Below, in pieces: positions 17,448 to 24,963 of a stretch of 64,000 bases of DNA. The position numbers were made by a program, and so were the translations under genes. Position 1 is the first letter of the stretch. Each line of letters opens with the position of its first letter. The notes under the pieces are model-generated. The model saw nothing but the letters and a program-made list of their open reading frames with translations. It ran no database searches and was not told where the DNA came from. The stretch is from Microbacterium sp. W4I4 (GTDB lineage: Bacteria; Actinomycetota; Actinomycetes; Actinomycetales; Microbacteriaceae): assembly GCF_030816235.1 (NCBI RefSeq), contig NZ_JAUSXT010000001.1, positions 2,852,001 to 2,916,000 on the forward strand, in the 5' to 3' direction.

Positions 17448-18443
17448 ATGAAGTATGGAAAGAAGATCGCCGTCGCAGCGCTGGCTGCTCTGACGGTTCT
17501 CTCGCTGGCAGGCTGTGCCACGGGCAAGGGTGACACGCCCGCTGCCGGTGGAGACAAGGGCGCGGACAAGCAGCTCTCCATCGACCTGGTCTCGAAGGGC
17601 TTCCAGCACCAGTTCTGGCAGGCCGTCAAGACCGGCGCCGAGGAGAAGGGCAAGGAGCTCGGCGTCAAGATCAACTTCGAGGGCCCCGGCGCCGAGACCG
17701 AGATCGAGAAGCAGCTGCAGATGCTGCAGTCCTCCATCGACCGCAAGCCGGACGCCATCGCGTATGCGGCTCTGGATCCCGAGGCCTGCATCCCGGGCAT
17801 GGATGCCGCGGAGACCGCCGGCATCCCCGTCGCGTACTTCGATGCGCCGTGCAACAGCGAGGTCGGCAAGACCCTTGCCGCGACCGACAGCAAGGTCGCC
17901 GGCGCGCTGGCGGCCGAGCACATGGCTGAGCTGATCGGCGGAAAGGGCGATGTCGCGATCGTCGGCCACTCGCAGATCAACTCGACCGGTGTCGAGCGTC
18001 GCGACGGCTTCGTCGACAAGATCAAGGCCGACTTCCCCGACATCAAGATCGTCGACATCCAGTACGGCGACGGCGACCACCTGAAGTCCGCCGACATCAC
18101 CAAGTCGATGCTGAACGCGCACCCCGACCTCAAGGGCATCTACGCCACCAATGAGGGTTCCGCGATCGGCGTGGCGAACGCGCTGAGCGAGCTCGGCAAG
18201 TCCAGCAAGGACATCACCGCGATCGGCTTCGACTCGGGCGCTGCCCAGATCGACGCGATCAAGAGCGGCGTTCTCGCCGGCGCGATCACCCAGGACCCGA
18301 TCGGCATCGGAAAGACCGTCGTGCAGGCCGCTTACGACCTCGCCAACGGCAAGTCCGTCGAGAAGTTCTACGACACCGGTTCGTACTGGTACGACACCAC
18401 GAACCTCGAGGACCCGAAGATCGCCGCGGTTCTGTACCAGTGA
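17448..18443 (+). CDS. CUT2 sugar-binding lipoprotein
   Basis: 331 residues. A lipoprotein signal ends at the lipobox 'SLAGC' (Cys near residue 23), followed by a Gly/Asp-rich linker. The mature part is a periplasmic-binding-protein-1 fold: 'KGFQHQFWQAVKTGAEEKGK', 'DAIAYAALDPEACIPGMDAA', 'GIYATNEGSAIGVANALSEL' and 'ITAIGFDSGAAQIDAIKSG'. It delivers an unidentified sugar to the permease encoded upstream. I chose the ATG at 17448 (ribosome site GATGGAG) over the one at 17436. A strong terminator hairpin follows the stop, so this ends the operon. Confidence 0.9.
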   Translation: MKYGKKIAVAALAALTVLSLAGCATGKGDTPAAGGDKGADKQLSIDLVSKGFQHQFWQAVKTGAEEKGKELGVKINFEGPGAETEIEKQLQMLQSSIDRKPDAIAYAALDPEACIPGMDAAETAGIPVAYFDAPCNSEVGKTLAATDSKVAGALAAEHMAELIGGKGDVAIVGHSQINSTGVERRDGFVDKIKADFPDIKIVDIQYGDGDHLKSADITKSMLNAHPDLKGIYATNEGSAIGVANALSELGKSSKDITAIGFDSGAAQIDAIKSGVLAGAITQDPIGIGKTVVQAAYDLANGKSVEKFYDTGSYWYDTTNLEDPKIAAVLYQ

Positions 18444-18457
18444 TCTGACCCTCAGTC

Positions 18458-18497
18458 AGAAGAGGTCCCCTCGCCTTCGGGCGGGGGGACCTCTTCC
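18458..18497 (+). terminator. strong hairpin after the CUT2 binding-protein gene
   Basis: An inverted repeat GAAGAGGTCCCC...GGGGACCTCTTC closes over a TTCG-type loop (GCCTTCGGGC), 14 bp after the stop. It is immediately followed by the CAGGTCGC repeat cluster. Confidence 0.8.
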
Positions 18498-18516
18498 GTG
18501 TGTTGAGACCTCGCTT

Positions 18517-18641
18517 CAGGTCGCGATTCGCCCCGTTTCCCCGGTGCCAGCCGCTTCAGGTCGCGATTCGTCCCGCTTTCCGGCCATCATTCCGGGACGG
18601 ATTGCGACCTGAGCTCCGGGGTCGGGACCGATTGCGACCTG
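18517..18641. repeat. CAGGTCGC palindrome (18557-18611) nested between a left and a right half-unit
   Basis: A complete 55-bp unit at 18557-18611 has a 19-bp stem with two non-Watson-Crick pairs (CAGGTCGCGATTCGTCCCG against CGGGACGGATTGCGACCTG). It is bracketed by a left half-unit starting at 18517 (CAGGTCGCGATTCGCCCCG) and a right half-unit ending at 18641 (CGGGACCGATTGCGACCTG). The half-units can pair with each other, giving a palindrome within a palindrome. It lies between convergent genes. Confidence 0.87.
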
Positions 18642-18734
18642 AGCGGGAGGGCGTGAGGACGGCGCGGGACGGCGGGCGGAGGCACGGGAGGCGCGCGGAG
18701 GGTGCGGGCAAGCCCGTCGGATGCTGATCGCGCG

Positions 18735-19694
18735 TCAGGCGCTCAGCGCCAGCAGCCGGGCGGGGTTCGCGGTCAGCATCCGGTCGGCCGCGTCGTCGCC
18801 GATCAGCGCCCGCAGGCGGGGGACGTACCGCTCGCCGAGGTAGGCGAGGCCGGGCATGCCGCCGTAGGCGATGTAGCGGGTGCGGCGCGCGACGTCGCCG
18901 CCCAGCAGGATGCGGTCGCCTCCGCCTCCCGCGACGACGGATGCCGTCAGCGCGAGCAGCTCGGCATCCGAGCGCGTGCGCGGACGGGCGAAGCCGTCGT
19001 AGCCGAGGTAGGCGCCGCGCTCGGTCAGGGAGAGGTGCAGTCCGGCATCCGGATCCCGGTCGGCGTGCGCGAGCACGATGCGGTCGGAGGCCACACCCTC
19101 GGCCGTCAGCAGGTCGAGCACCTCATGGGCGGCCGTGCAGAATTCCAGATGCACCATGATCGGCGCGCCCGTGATGCGATGCGCCTCGGCGAGGGCGAGC
19201 AGCGTGGTGCGCTCGAAGGGGCTGATGCGCCAGTAGTCGGCACCGCCCTTCAGCATCCCTGCCCGCACCGGGTCCCCGGTCGGACCGACTGCACGGGGGC
19301 CATCGGCGGCGTCGTCGGATGCCGGCATCCCGTCCGTCACATCCGAGACGAACAGCGCGGCCAGGCGCGCGGCGTCCCAGGAGCGGGTCGGGTGGTCGGA
19401 CGCGTAGTGCGCGTCGCGATGCCGTCCCGTCGTCGCGATGACGGCGAGACCCGTGGATGCCGAGATTCGAGCCAGTGCCTGCGGATCGCGCCCGAGCCCG
19501 AAGGGCGTGGCATCCACCATCGCCTCGAACCCGCTCGACTTCAGCAGCGCGGCCTCCTGCGCCGACGCGGTCTCGTCGTCGAGCTCATCGCCGGGCAGCA
19601 GGGGCGAGATCTGAAACAGGTGCTCGTGGTAGTTCACCCGTCCCAGCGACACCGGGTCGACATCGCCGAGCACCGTGCGAACCACCGCGGCCAT
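18735..19694 (-). CDS. phosphotriesterase-family hydrolase, probable sugar lactonase
   Basis: 319 residues, amidohydrolase fold. Metal ligands are in place: 'VNYHEHLFQ' (HxH) near residue 23, 'VRAGMLKGGADYW' (bridging Lys) near 145, 'APIMVHLEFCTAAHEVLDLL' (His) near 175, 'RIVLAHADRDPD' (His) near 205 and 'RILLGGDVARRT' (Asp) near 265. Characterised PTE-like relatives in sugar operons hydrolyse phospho-furanolactones. It is the last gene of a leftward operon with an FGGY kinase, a 2-hydroxyacid dehydrogenase and a shikimate-dehydrogenase-like enzyme, overlapping the last by one base (TGATG). The lactone substrate is an inference. Confidence 0.8.
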   Translation of the reverse strand: MAAVVRTVLGDVDPVSLGRVNYHEHLFQISPLLPGDELDDETASAQEAALLKSSGFEAMVDATPFGLGRDPQALARISASTGLAVIATTGRHRDAHYASDHPTRSWDAARLAALFVSDVTDGMPASDDAADGPRAVGPTGDPVRAGMLKGGADYWRISPFERTTLLALAEAHRITGAPIMVHLEFCTAAHEVLDLLTAEGVASDRIVLAHADRDPDAGLHLSLTERGAYLGYDGFARPRTRSDAELLALTASVVAGGGGDRILLGGDVARRTRYIAYGGMPGLAYLGERYVPRLRALIGDDAADRMLTANPARLLALSA

Positions 19695-20614
19695 CAGCGC
19701 ACCGACTCCGCGGCGGCCGCGAGCTCTTCGATGATCGACGGCGTCAGCGTCACTTCGAACACATCGGCGACGACCTGCGACCAGCCGTGGATGAAGTACC
19801 GCCATCCGTCCACGACGTGCAGCGAGCGCTCCTGCTGCTGCGCGAGCGCCTGGTGCATGAACTCCAGCGAGCCGCGGTAGTTGAACTCCCACACCCACGC
19901 CGCCTCGGGGAAGACCACGGCGTCTGACAGCGGAGAGCCGGGCCGGTCCTTGCCCAGTCCGGTGGCGTTGGTGATCACGGAGCCTGCCGGGGCGGCGGCG
20001 ACGATCGCATCCGCTTCCTCCGCCGTCCCGGTCACCACGTAGCGGATCAGATCCTCGGTGGTGCCGTGCTGGCGGTGCACCTCGCGCAGGTGGTCGAGCT
20101 TGTCCTGCGAGCGGGCGGTGATCGTGACGCGCGAGGGAGCATCGGCGCGCTCGGCGAGGGCCCAGCTGAGCGCGGTTCCCGATCCGCCTGCACCCAGGAT
20201 GACGACCTCGGCGCCGGTGCGCGCGAAGTGGTCCGCCGGCAGGAAGTCGTTCAGGGCGAGGTCGACCGTGATCGGGTCCTTGGCCTGGCCGATCAGGCGG
20301 GAGCCGCGCTTGGAGATGCTGGAGATCTCGGAGCACGACACGGCGAACGGGTCGAGCTCGTCGAACAGATCGGATGCTGCGGCGAACACGTTCATCTTGT
20401 GGGTGGTGACCAGGGCGCCGCGGTGGTGCTCGTCGTCACGGATCTGCTCGACCATCGCCCGGTAGACGGCCGGGTCGGCATCCATCGGCAGGTCGTGTCC
20501 GACCAGGGTGCGTGTGGGCAGGCCCAGGATGTCCGCCCACAGCGGGAACACCTTCATGATCGACGAGGAGCCGGTGGTGACCCCGACGAAGCCCATGTGA
20601 TTGTCAGCAGTCAA
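19694..20614 (-). CDS. shikimate-dehydrogenase-like oxidoreductase
   Basis: 306 residues. The N-terminal substrate domain has 'HRGALVTTHKMNVFAAASDL' (the catalytic Lys context, VTxxK) near residue 65 and 'KDPITVDLALNDFL' near 110. The NAD(P) domain opens 'AEVVILGAGGSGTALSWALA' near 135. The usual shikimate-binding SxS pattern at the N-terminus reads 'GVTTGSSSIMKVFPLWADIL' and is altered, so a true aroE role is unlikely. Being between a lactonase-like and a hydroxyacid-dehydrogenase gene, it probably oxidises or reduces a sugar-derived intermediate. No characterised relative is recognised with certainty. Confidence 0.7.
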   Translation of the reverse strand: MTADNHMGFVGVTTGSSSIMKVFPLWADILGLPTRTLVGHDLPMDADPAVYRAMVEQIRDDEHHRGALVTTHKMNVFAAASDLFDELDPFAVSCSEISSISKRGSRLIGQAKDPITVDLALNDFLPADHFARTGAEVVILGAGGSGTALSWALAERADAPSRVTITARSQDKLDHLREVHRQHGTTEDLIRYVVTGTAEEADAIVAAAPAGSVITNATGLGKDRPGSPLSDAVVFPEAAWVWEFNYRGSLEFMHQALAQQQERSLHVVDGWRYFIHGWSQVVADVFEVTLTPSIIEELAAAAESVR

Positions 20615-20623
20615 AACGTTCTC

Positions 20624-21574
20624 CTAGCGGGTGACGAGGTGGGCGGGAGCGTCGCCGCGCAGCACGGCGATCACGTCGTCGAGCGACATGCGCCCCATGT
20701 TGTCGACGGCCTGCGTGGTCTGGGCCGCGAGATGCGGGGTGACGATGACGCGGTCGGCGAGCTCCGCCGACAGCAGCGGGCTCGCGCTCGCCGCGGTGTC
20801 GCCGTCGAGGGTGTCGGCGGCGTATGCCGCCAGAGTGCCGTCGCCGACTGCCAGTGCGAGTGCGGACTCGTCGACCAGGTCGGGGCGTGCGGTGTTCACC
20901 AGCACCGTGCCGCGACGGATGCCGCTCAGGCGCGTCGCATCCACCAGCCGCTGACCGCCGGGAGCGTGCAGTGTGATGACGTCGGCCGTGCGGAACAGAT
21001 CGTCCAGCGACATCGGCTCCGCGCCGGCAGCCCGCACCACGTCCTCCGCGACGAAGGGGTCGGATGCCAGGATGCGGGGTCCGAAGCCGCTCAGCCGCTT
21101 CGCGACGCCCTGGCCGATGCGGCCGAACCCGACGATGCCCACGGTCGCCGCTCCGAGCTCGCGTCCGCGGCGCACCGACCAGTCGCCCTCGCGCACGCGG
21201 TGGTCCCCGTCGGGGATGGTGCGGAGAGCTGCGAGCATCAGGCCCACGGCGTGGTCGGCGACCGCATCCGCGTTGGCGCCGGGAGTGTTGGTGACCGGGA
21301 TGCCGCGGGCGGCCGCCGCAGCCAGGTCGACCGCCTCGTAGCCGACGCCGTAGCGGGCGATGACCTTGAGCTTCGGGCCTGCGGCGAGGTGCGCTTCGGT
21401 GACCGGGCCGGTGCCGGCGATCCAGGCGTCCGCGCCGTGCAGCAGCGCGCGCAGCTCGGTCAGATCGTGGTGCGCAGGGCCGCGCATGATGCGGTGGCCC
21501 GCGAGCGCGGCACGGTCGACGAGGTCGAGGTCGCCGTCCGAGAACGAACGGCTGGTGACGAGGATGACGGCCAT
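20624..21574 (-). CDS. D-isomer-specific 2-hydroxyacid dehydrogenase
   Basis: 316 residues. It has the cofactor loop 'ATVGIVGFGRIGQGVAKRLS' near residue 145, the catalytic Arg in 'VLVNTARPDLVDESAL' near 230 (RP rather than the usual RG) and the catalytic His in 'RVIVTPHLAAQT' near 285. The catalytic Glu position, normally in DVFxxEP, appears as 'ADTLDGDT', with Asp in its place. The fold is intact, so activity with an unusual substrate is possible. It is separated from the kinase stop by one base and is clearly cotranscribed with it. Confidence 0.83.
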   Translation of the reverse strand: MAVILVTSRSFSDGDLDLVDRAALAGHRIMRGPAHHDLTELRALLHGADAWIAGTGPVTEAHLAAGPKLKVIARYGVGYEAVDLAAAAARGIPVTNTPGANADAVADHAVGLMLAALRTIPDGDHRVREGDWSVRRGRELGAATVGIVGFGRIGQGVAKRLSGFGPRILASDPFVAEDVVRAAGAEPMSLDDLFRTADVITLHAPGGQRLVDATRLSGIRRGTVLVNTARPDLVDESALALAVGDGTLAAYAADTLDGDTAASASPLLSAELADRVIVTPHLAAQTTQAVDNMGRMSLDDVIAVLRGDAPAHLVTR

Positions 21575-21575
21575 G

Positions 21576-23073
21576 TCAGTCGTTCCTCCCGGACCCGGCG
21601 AACCAGGGCTTCAGCGCCGTGTAGGCGTCGGTGAAGCGGGCGTGTCGCCGGGCATAGACGGCGTGGCGATCGGCATCGGGGGTGAACTCGGCCGTCACCT
21701 CGCTGAGCGCGCGGGCCGCCGAGAAGTCGGCGAGGCCGAGTCCGACGGCAGCGGTGACCGCGGCGCCGAGGCTGTTGGCCTCCTCGACGACCGTGCGACG
21801 GCGCACCGGGATGCCCCAGACATCGGCGAGCACCGACAGGTAGGCATCGCCCTGCGCGCCTCCGCCCACCGCGTCGATGCGGTCGATGACGGCGCCGGAG
21901 TCGCGGAACGCCTGGATGCAGGTGAGCAGGTTGAACGCGGTGCCCTCGAGCACGGCGCGCACGAGGTGCGCTCGGGTGTGGTGGCGGCCGATGCCGACGA
22001 AGGCGCCGCGTGCGTCGGGATCCCAGATGGGGGAGCGCTCGCCGAGCAGATAGGGCAGGAAGTAGAGGTCCTCGGTGTCGATCCCGTCTGCGGCCTCGGC
22101 CGTCAGTCGGCCGGTCTCGGGTCGGGCGGGGTCGGGGGAGAGCGCCTCGGAGATCCACTGCACGGAGGCGCCGCCGGCCTGCATCGTCGCGGTCGGCACG
22201 AAGGAGCCTGGCACGACGTTGTCGAACGTGAAGGTGCGCATCGCGGGGTCGTGCAGCGGAGCATCCGCGGCGAACGAGATCCACGAGCTGGTGCCGAGGC
22301 AGACGTACGCGCCGTCCTCGGGGGAGACGACGCCCGAGCCGACGGCAGCCATCGGGCCGTCGCCGCCGCCCATCACGACCTTCACCCCGGTCGTGAGCCC
22401 GAGGGCGTCTGCGGCGGATGCCGTGAGCGTGCCGGCGATCGCCGTGGAGTCCAGGATCTCGGGGAACAGGGTCGGGTCCAGGCGTGCGGCCGCCAGCACC
22501 TCGCTCGGACCAGGTTCCGTTCAGCTGGTCGTACGCGTTGGTGCCCGAGGCGTCGGAGCGGTCGGTGGCCAGGCGCCCGGTCAGGCGCAGCACGATGAAG
22601 TCCTTCGCGACGCAGGTGCGGCGCACGCGTGCCCAGGCCTCGGGCTCGTTGTCGCGCACCCACATGATCTTCGACACCGAATAGGTGGGGTTCAGGCGGT
22701 GGCCGAGCAGCTCGTAGGCGTGCTCGGCGCCGAGGGCGGCCTCGAGTTCGCGCTGCTGAGCACCGGAGCGCGTGTCGGCCCAGATGATCGCGGGACGCAC
22801 GGGCTCGCCGTCGCCGTCCAGCAGCACGGCGCCCATCATCTGACCGCTCACGACGAGACCGGCCACCTCGGCGGGGGCCGTGCCGGTGCGCTGCAGCAGC
22901 TCGCGGGTGGCGGAGACCACGGCATCCCACCAGTCCTGCGGCTTCTGCTCGGCGACGCCGCCGGCCGCGAAGTGCGCCGGGTACGGCACGGTCACGGATG
23001 CGACCAGCCGCCCGTCGTCGTGGTGCAGGGACGCCTTGTCGCCGGTGGTGCCGAGATCGTGCGCGATGATCAC
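21576..23073 (-). pseudogene. FGGY-family carbohydrate kinase, frameshifted
   Basis: The N-terminal part ('IIAHDLGTTGDKASLHHDDG', 'AIIWADTRSGAQQ', 'YSVSKIMWVRDNEPEAW', 'DASGTNAYDQLNGTWS') is read from 23073 down to about 22510. The C-terminal part ('VVMGGGDGPMAAVGSG', 'CLGTSSWISF', 'DAVGGGAQGDAYLSVLADVW') continues in another frame to 21576. Removing one base, most simply one C of the CC pair near 22509, restores 498 residues, full FGGY length. Everything else, including spacing to the dehydrogenase gene, looks intact, so either a very recent mutation or a base-call error is likely. Relatives phosphorylate xylulose, ribulose and similar sugars. The FGGY signature and ATP-binding parts are both present. 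Confidence 0.85.
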
Positions 23074-23129
23074 TGTTCGTCCCTGTCGTGGGTGTCGAGT
23101 TTCGGGTTCGAGATGTTTTGCAGTATACC

Positions 23130-23155
23130 TGTAATTACAAGTTGCTGTAATGACA
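23130..23155. promoter_or_regulatory. paired GntR-type operators (TGTAATTACA, TGTAATGACA)
   Basis: TGTAATTACA (23130-23139, a perfect 10-bp palindrome) and TGTAATGACA (23146-23155) lie 16 bp apart in the 101-bp gap between the divergent kinase and cupin-isomerase genes. Both match the words at 4152/4179 and 14673. A repressor here could close both operons. Confidence 0.65.
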
Positions 23156-23174
23156 AGTGATCCGGAGGCCCACC

Positions 23175-23780
23175 GTGAGCACCACGCCCACCCTTGACAT
23201 CCCCGTCACCCTGACGATCTCGCCCGACGGCGGCATCGAGGGGCGGTCCCGTCGCTACGAGAAGTTCCTCGGAGATATGGCGGGCGTGTACCGCGATGAG
23301 GCCGCATGGCAGGCATCCGTCGCCGAGCGCGGAGCCGACGAGCTGATCTACTGGGTCGACGACCACCGCTACCAGGAGGGGCCCGGCGCGCTCATCGTCG
23401 GCACGAGCACCCTGCTGCCCGGTCGCGTCGGCGAGGAGTTCGCGGTGACCCGCGGGCACCTGCACGCCGTCGCCGACCGCGCCGAGCTGTACCACTGCCT
23501 GAGCGGGCGCGGCGTGATGCTGCTGGAGACCGTCGACGGGCAGTCCGCAGCCATCGAACTGACCCCGGGCAAGGCCGTGAACGTCCCGGGGCATTGGATC
23601 CACCGCAGTGTGAACGTGGGTGACGAGCCCTTCGTCACCCTGTTCTGCTATGCCGCCGACGCGGGGCAGGACTACGAGCTGATCGCGGATGCCGGTGGCA
23701 TGAAGAACCTCGTCGTGGCCGACGGCGACGGCTGGAAGCTCCAGCCGAACCCCGACCACGTCGGCTACCGGAACGCCTGA
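23175..23780 (+). CDS. cupin-type phosphoglucose isomerase family protein
   Basis: 201 residues matching the archaeal-type cupin glucose-6-phosphate isomerase (PF06560-like). The metal site is readable: 'VTRGHLHAVADRAELYHCLS' gives His, His and Glu, and 'KAVNVPGHWIHRSVNVGDEP' gives the fourth His. The upstream 'GTSTLLPGRVGEEFAVTRGH' is also typical. It would interconvert aldose and ketose phosphates, fitting a kinase/isomerase pair with the divergent FGGY gene. The GTG start at 23175 has GGAGG six bases upstream; the in-frame GTG at 23157 overlaps the operator and is rejected. Confidence 0.82.
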   Translation: MSTTPTLDIPVTLTISPDGGIEGRSRRYEKFLGDMAGVYRDEAAWQASVAERGADELIYWVDDHRYQEGPGALIVGTSTLLPGRVGEEFAVTRGHLHAVADRAELYHCLSGRGVMLLETVDGQSAAIELTPGKAVNVPGHWIHRSVNVGDEPFVTLFCYAADAGQDYELIADAGGMKNLVVADGDGWKLQPNPDHVGYRNA

Positions 23781-23851
23781 CGCGCAGACCTCTTGTCCTG
23801 TGCGCGCGCGAGGCGCAGACTTGCCGGATCGGCGGACGAGAGGACTGGATC

Positions 23852-24211
23852 ATGGCACACGGCGACATCACGCACATCGACATTCCGGTGAGCGATATGG
23901 GGCGCGCGAGCACCTTCTACAGCACGCTGTTCGGTTGGGCGATCGCCGAGGCGCCCGGCTTCGAGGGATACCCCATGTGGCGCGCTCCCAACGGGATCTC
24001 CGGCGGCGGGCTCGCGCCGCGCGACGAGGGCTTCACCGAGCCGCGCTCGTATGTCGAGGTCGACTCCATCGACGATGCGATCGCGGTCGCGAAGCAGGTG
24101 GGTGGGACGGTCGCCATGGAGAAGCAGCCCATCACCGAGACGAGTGCCTGGGCGGTGATCGTCGACCCCGACGGCAACCACATCGGGCTCTTCGAGGGCG
24201 TCGTGGGCTGA
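23852..24211 (+). CDS. VOC-superfamily (glyoxalase/bleomycin-resistance-like) protein
   Basis: 119 residues, a single VOC module pair: 'ITHIDIPVSDMGRASTFYST' and 'LFGWAIAEAPGFEGYPMWRA' form the first half, 'RSYVEVDSIDDAIAVAKQVG' and 'AVIVDPDGNHIGLFEG' the second. Such small proteins include isomerases, dioxygenases and antibiotic-binding proteins, and the function here is unknown. It is 71 bp downstream of the cupin isomerase and could be cotranscribed, but no pathway link is evident. The start ATG is preceded by the purine-rich GACGAGAGGAC. Confidence 0.8.
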   Translation: MAHGDITHIDIPVSDMGRASTFYSTLFGWAIAEAPGFEGYPMWRAPNGISGGGLAPRDEGFTEPRSYVEVDSIDDAIAVAKQVGGTVAMEKQPITETSAWAVIVDPDGNHIGLFEGVVG

Positions 24212-24260
24212 GGGGAGCCGCCGCGGCGGTCGCGAGCCCGCGGGGGCCCCGGCGCACTTC

Positions 24261-24356
24261 CAGGTCGCGATCTGTGCCGCTTCGGCGTCGCCAGAGGAGT
24301 TCAGGTCGCGATTGGTGCGGCTCTGGCGGCGCCATTCCGGCACGAAGTGCGACCTG
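24261..24356. repeat. CAGGTCGC 55-bp palindrome (24302-24356) with upstream left half-unit
   Basis: The complete unit has outer arms CAGGTCGC/GCGACCTG and inner arms GGTGCGG/CCGGCAC. A left half-unit (CAGGTCGCGATCTGTGCCG) begins at 24261. It lies between the convergent VOC and CGNR genes, the same half-plus-whole layout as at 4959-5054. Confidence 0.85.
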
Positions 24357-24387
24357 AGGCGCCAGGGGCGCGGATGCTGCGGGTGCG

Positions 24388-24924
24388 TCAGTGCGACGCG
24401 CGCCGCGCGCGGTAAGCGGCGACGGCGTTGCGGTTCGCGCAGGTGGTGGAGCAGTAGCGCTTGGAGCGGTTGCGCGACAGGTCGAGGGCGATCGCCTGGC
24501 AGTCGGCATCCGCGCAGACGTCGAGGCGGCTGCCCTCATCGGCTCGGATGACGTCGATCAGCGCCATGGCGGTCTCGACGAGGATGCGCTCCGTCAGCGG
24601 GTGATCGTCGGCGACGGCGTGCAGGTGCCAGTCGGTGGCGTCGTGCCTGGTGAGCCGAGGGGAGAGCGTCGCCTCGGCGAGGGCGTCGTTCACGTGGTTC
24701 ACCATCTCGTCGCGCGGCGCGAGGAGCATGGCGCGCAGGCGGGGGCGCAGGCCGCGGACTGCCTGCAGTTCGGCATCGTCGCGGTCGATCCGGCCGGTGT
24801 AGGGATACTGCGCGAGGAAGGCTGCGAAGTCCTCGCCGGTCGCCAGGGCGTCGGGCTCCTCGGCCGAGTTGACCAGCGAGACGACCGCGCGCAGCGACTC
24901 TTCCGTGTCACTGGTGAACATCAT
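24388..24924 (-). CDS. ABATE/CGNR zinc-finger transcriptional regulator
   Basis: 178 residues. The N-terminal ABATE-like domain is followed by a C-terminal CGNR zinc finger: 'DVCADADCQAIALDLSRNRS' then 'KRYCSTTCANRNAVAAYRAR', giving four Cys in CxxxxC...CxxxC form and the family tag CANR. These proteins are putative stress-related regulators in actinobacteria and targets are mostly unknown. It is divergent from the EamA transporter with about 40 bp between starts, making that gene the likely target. Confidence 0.87.
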   Translation of the reverse strand: MMFTSDTEESLRAVVSLVNSAEEPDALATGEDFAAFLAQYPYTGRIDRDDAELQAVRGLRPRLRAMLLAPRDEMVNHVNDALAEATLSPRLTRHDATDWHLHAVADDHPLTERILVETAMALIDVIRADEGSRLDVCADADCQAIALDLSRNRSKRYCSTTCANRNAVAAYRARRASH

Positions 24925-24925
24925 G

Positions 24926-24953
24926 TTGACATCTTACATCGTCGCCCAATAAT
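24926..24953 (+). promoter_or_regulatory. sigma-70-type promoter for the EamA transporter
   Basis: TTGACA (24926-24931) and AATAAT (24948-24953) with a 16-bp spacer. Transcription would begin about 24960, at or next to the ATG at 24964, implying a leaderless mRNA. The box lies in the short gap to the divergent CGNR gene. Confidence 0.6.
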
Positions 24954-24963
24954 GTCATCACTC

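Noticed and set aside
19694..20614. Calling the shikimate-dehydrogenase-like gene aroE
   Set aside because: The substrate-binding region is altered and the gene lies in a sugar operon with no other aromatic-pathway gene.
4959..24356. CRISPR interpretation of the CAGGTCGC repeats
   Set aside because: Units are palindromes scattered over 19 kb with no regular spacers and no cas genes.
4959..24356. Explaining the 55-bp units purely as rho-independent terminators
   Set aside because: They lack T-tracts, two lie upstream of a gene in tandem context (8055, 8138), and a separate strong terminator already precedes the 18517 cluster.
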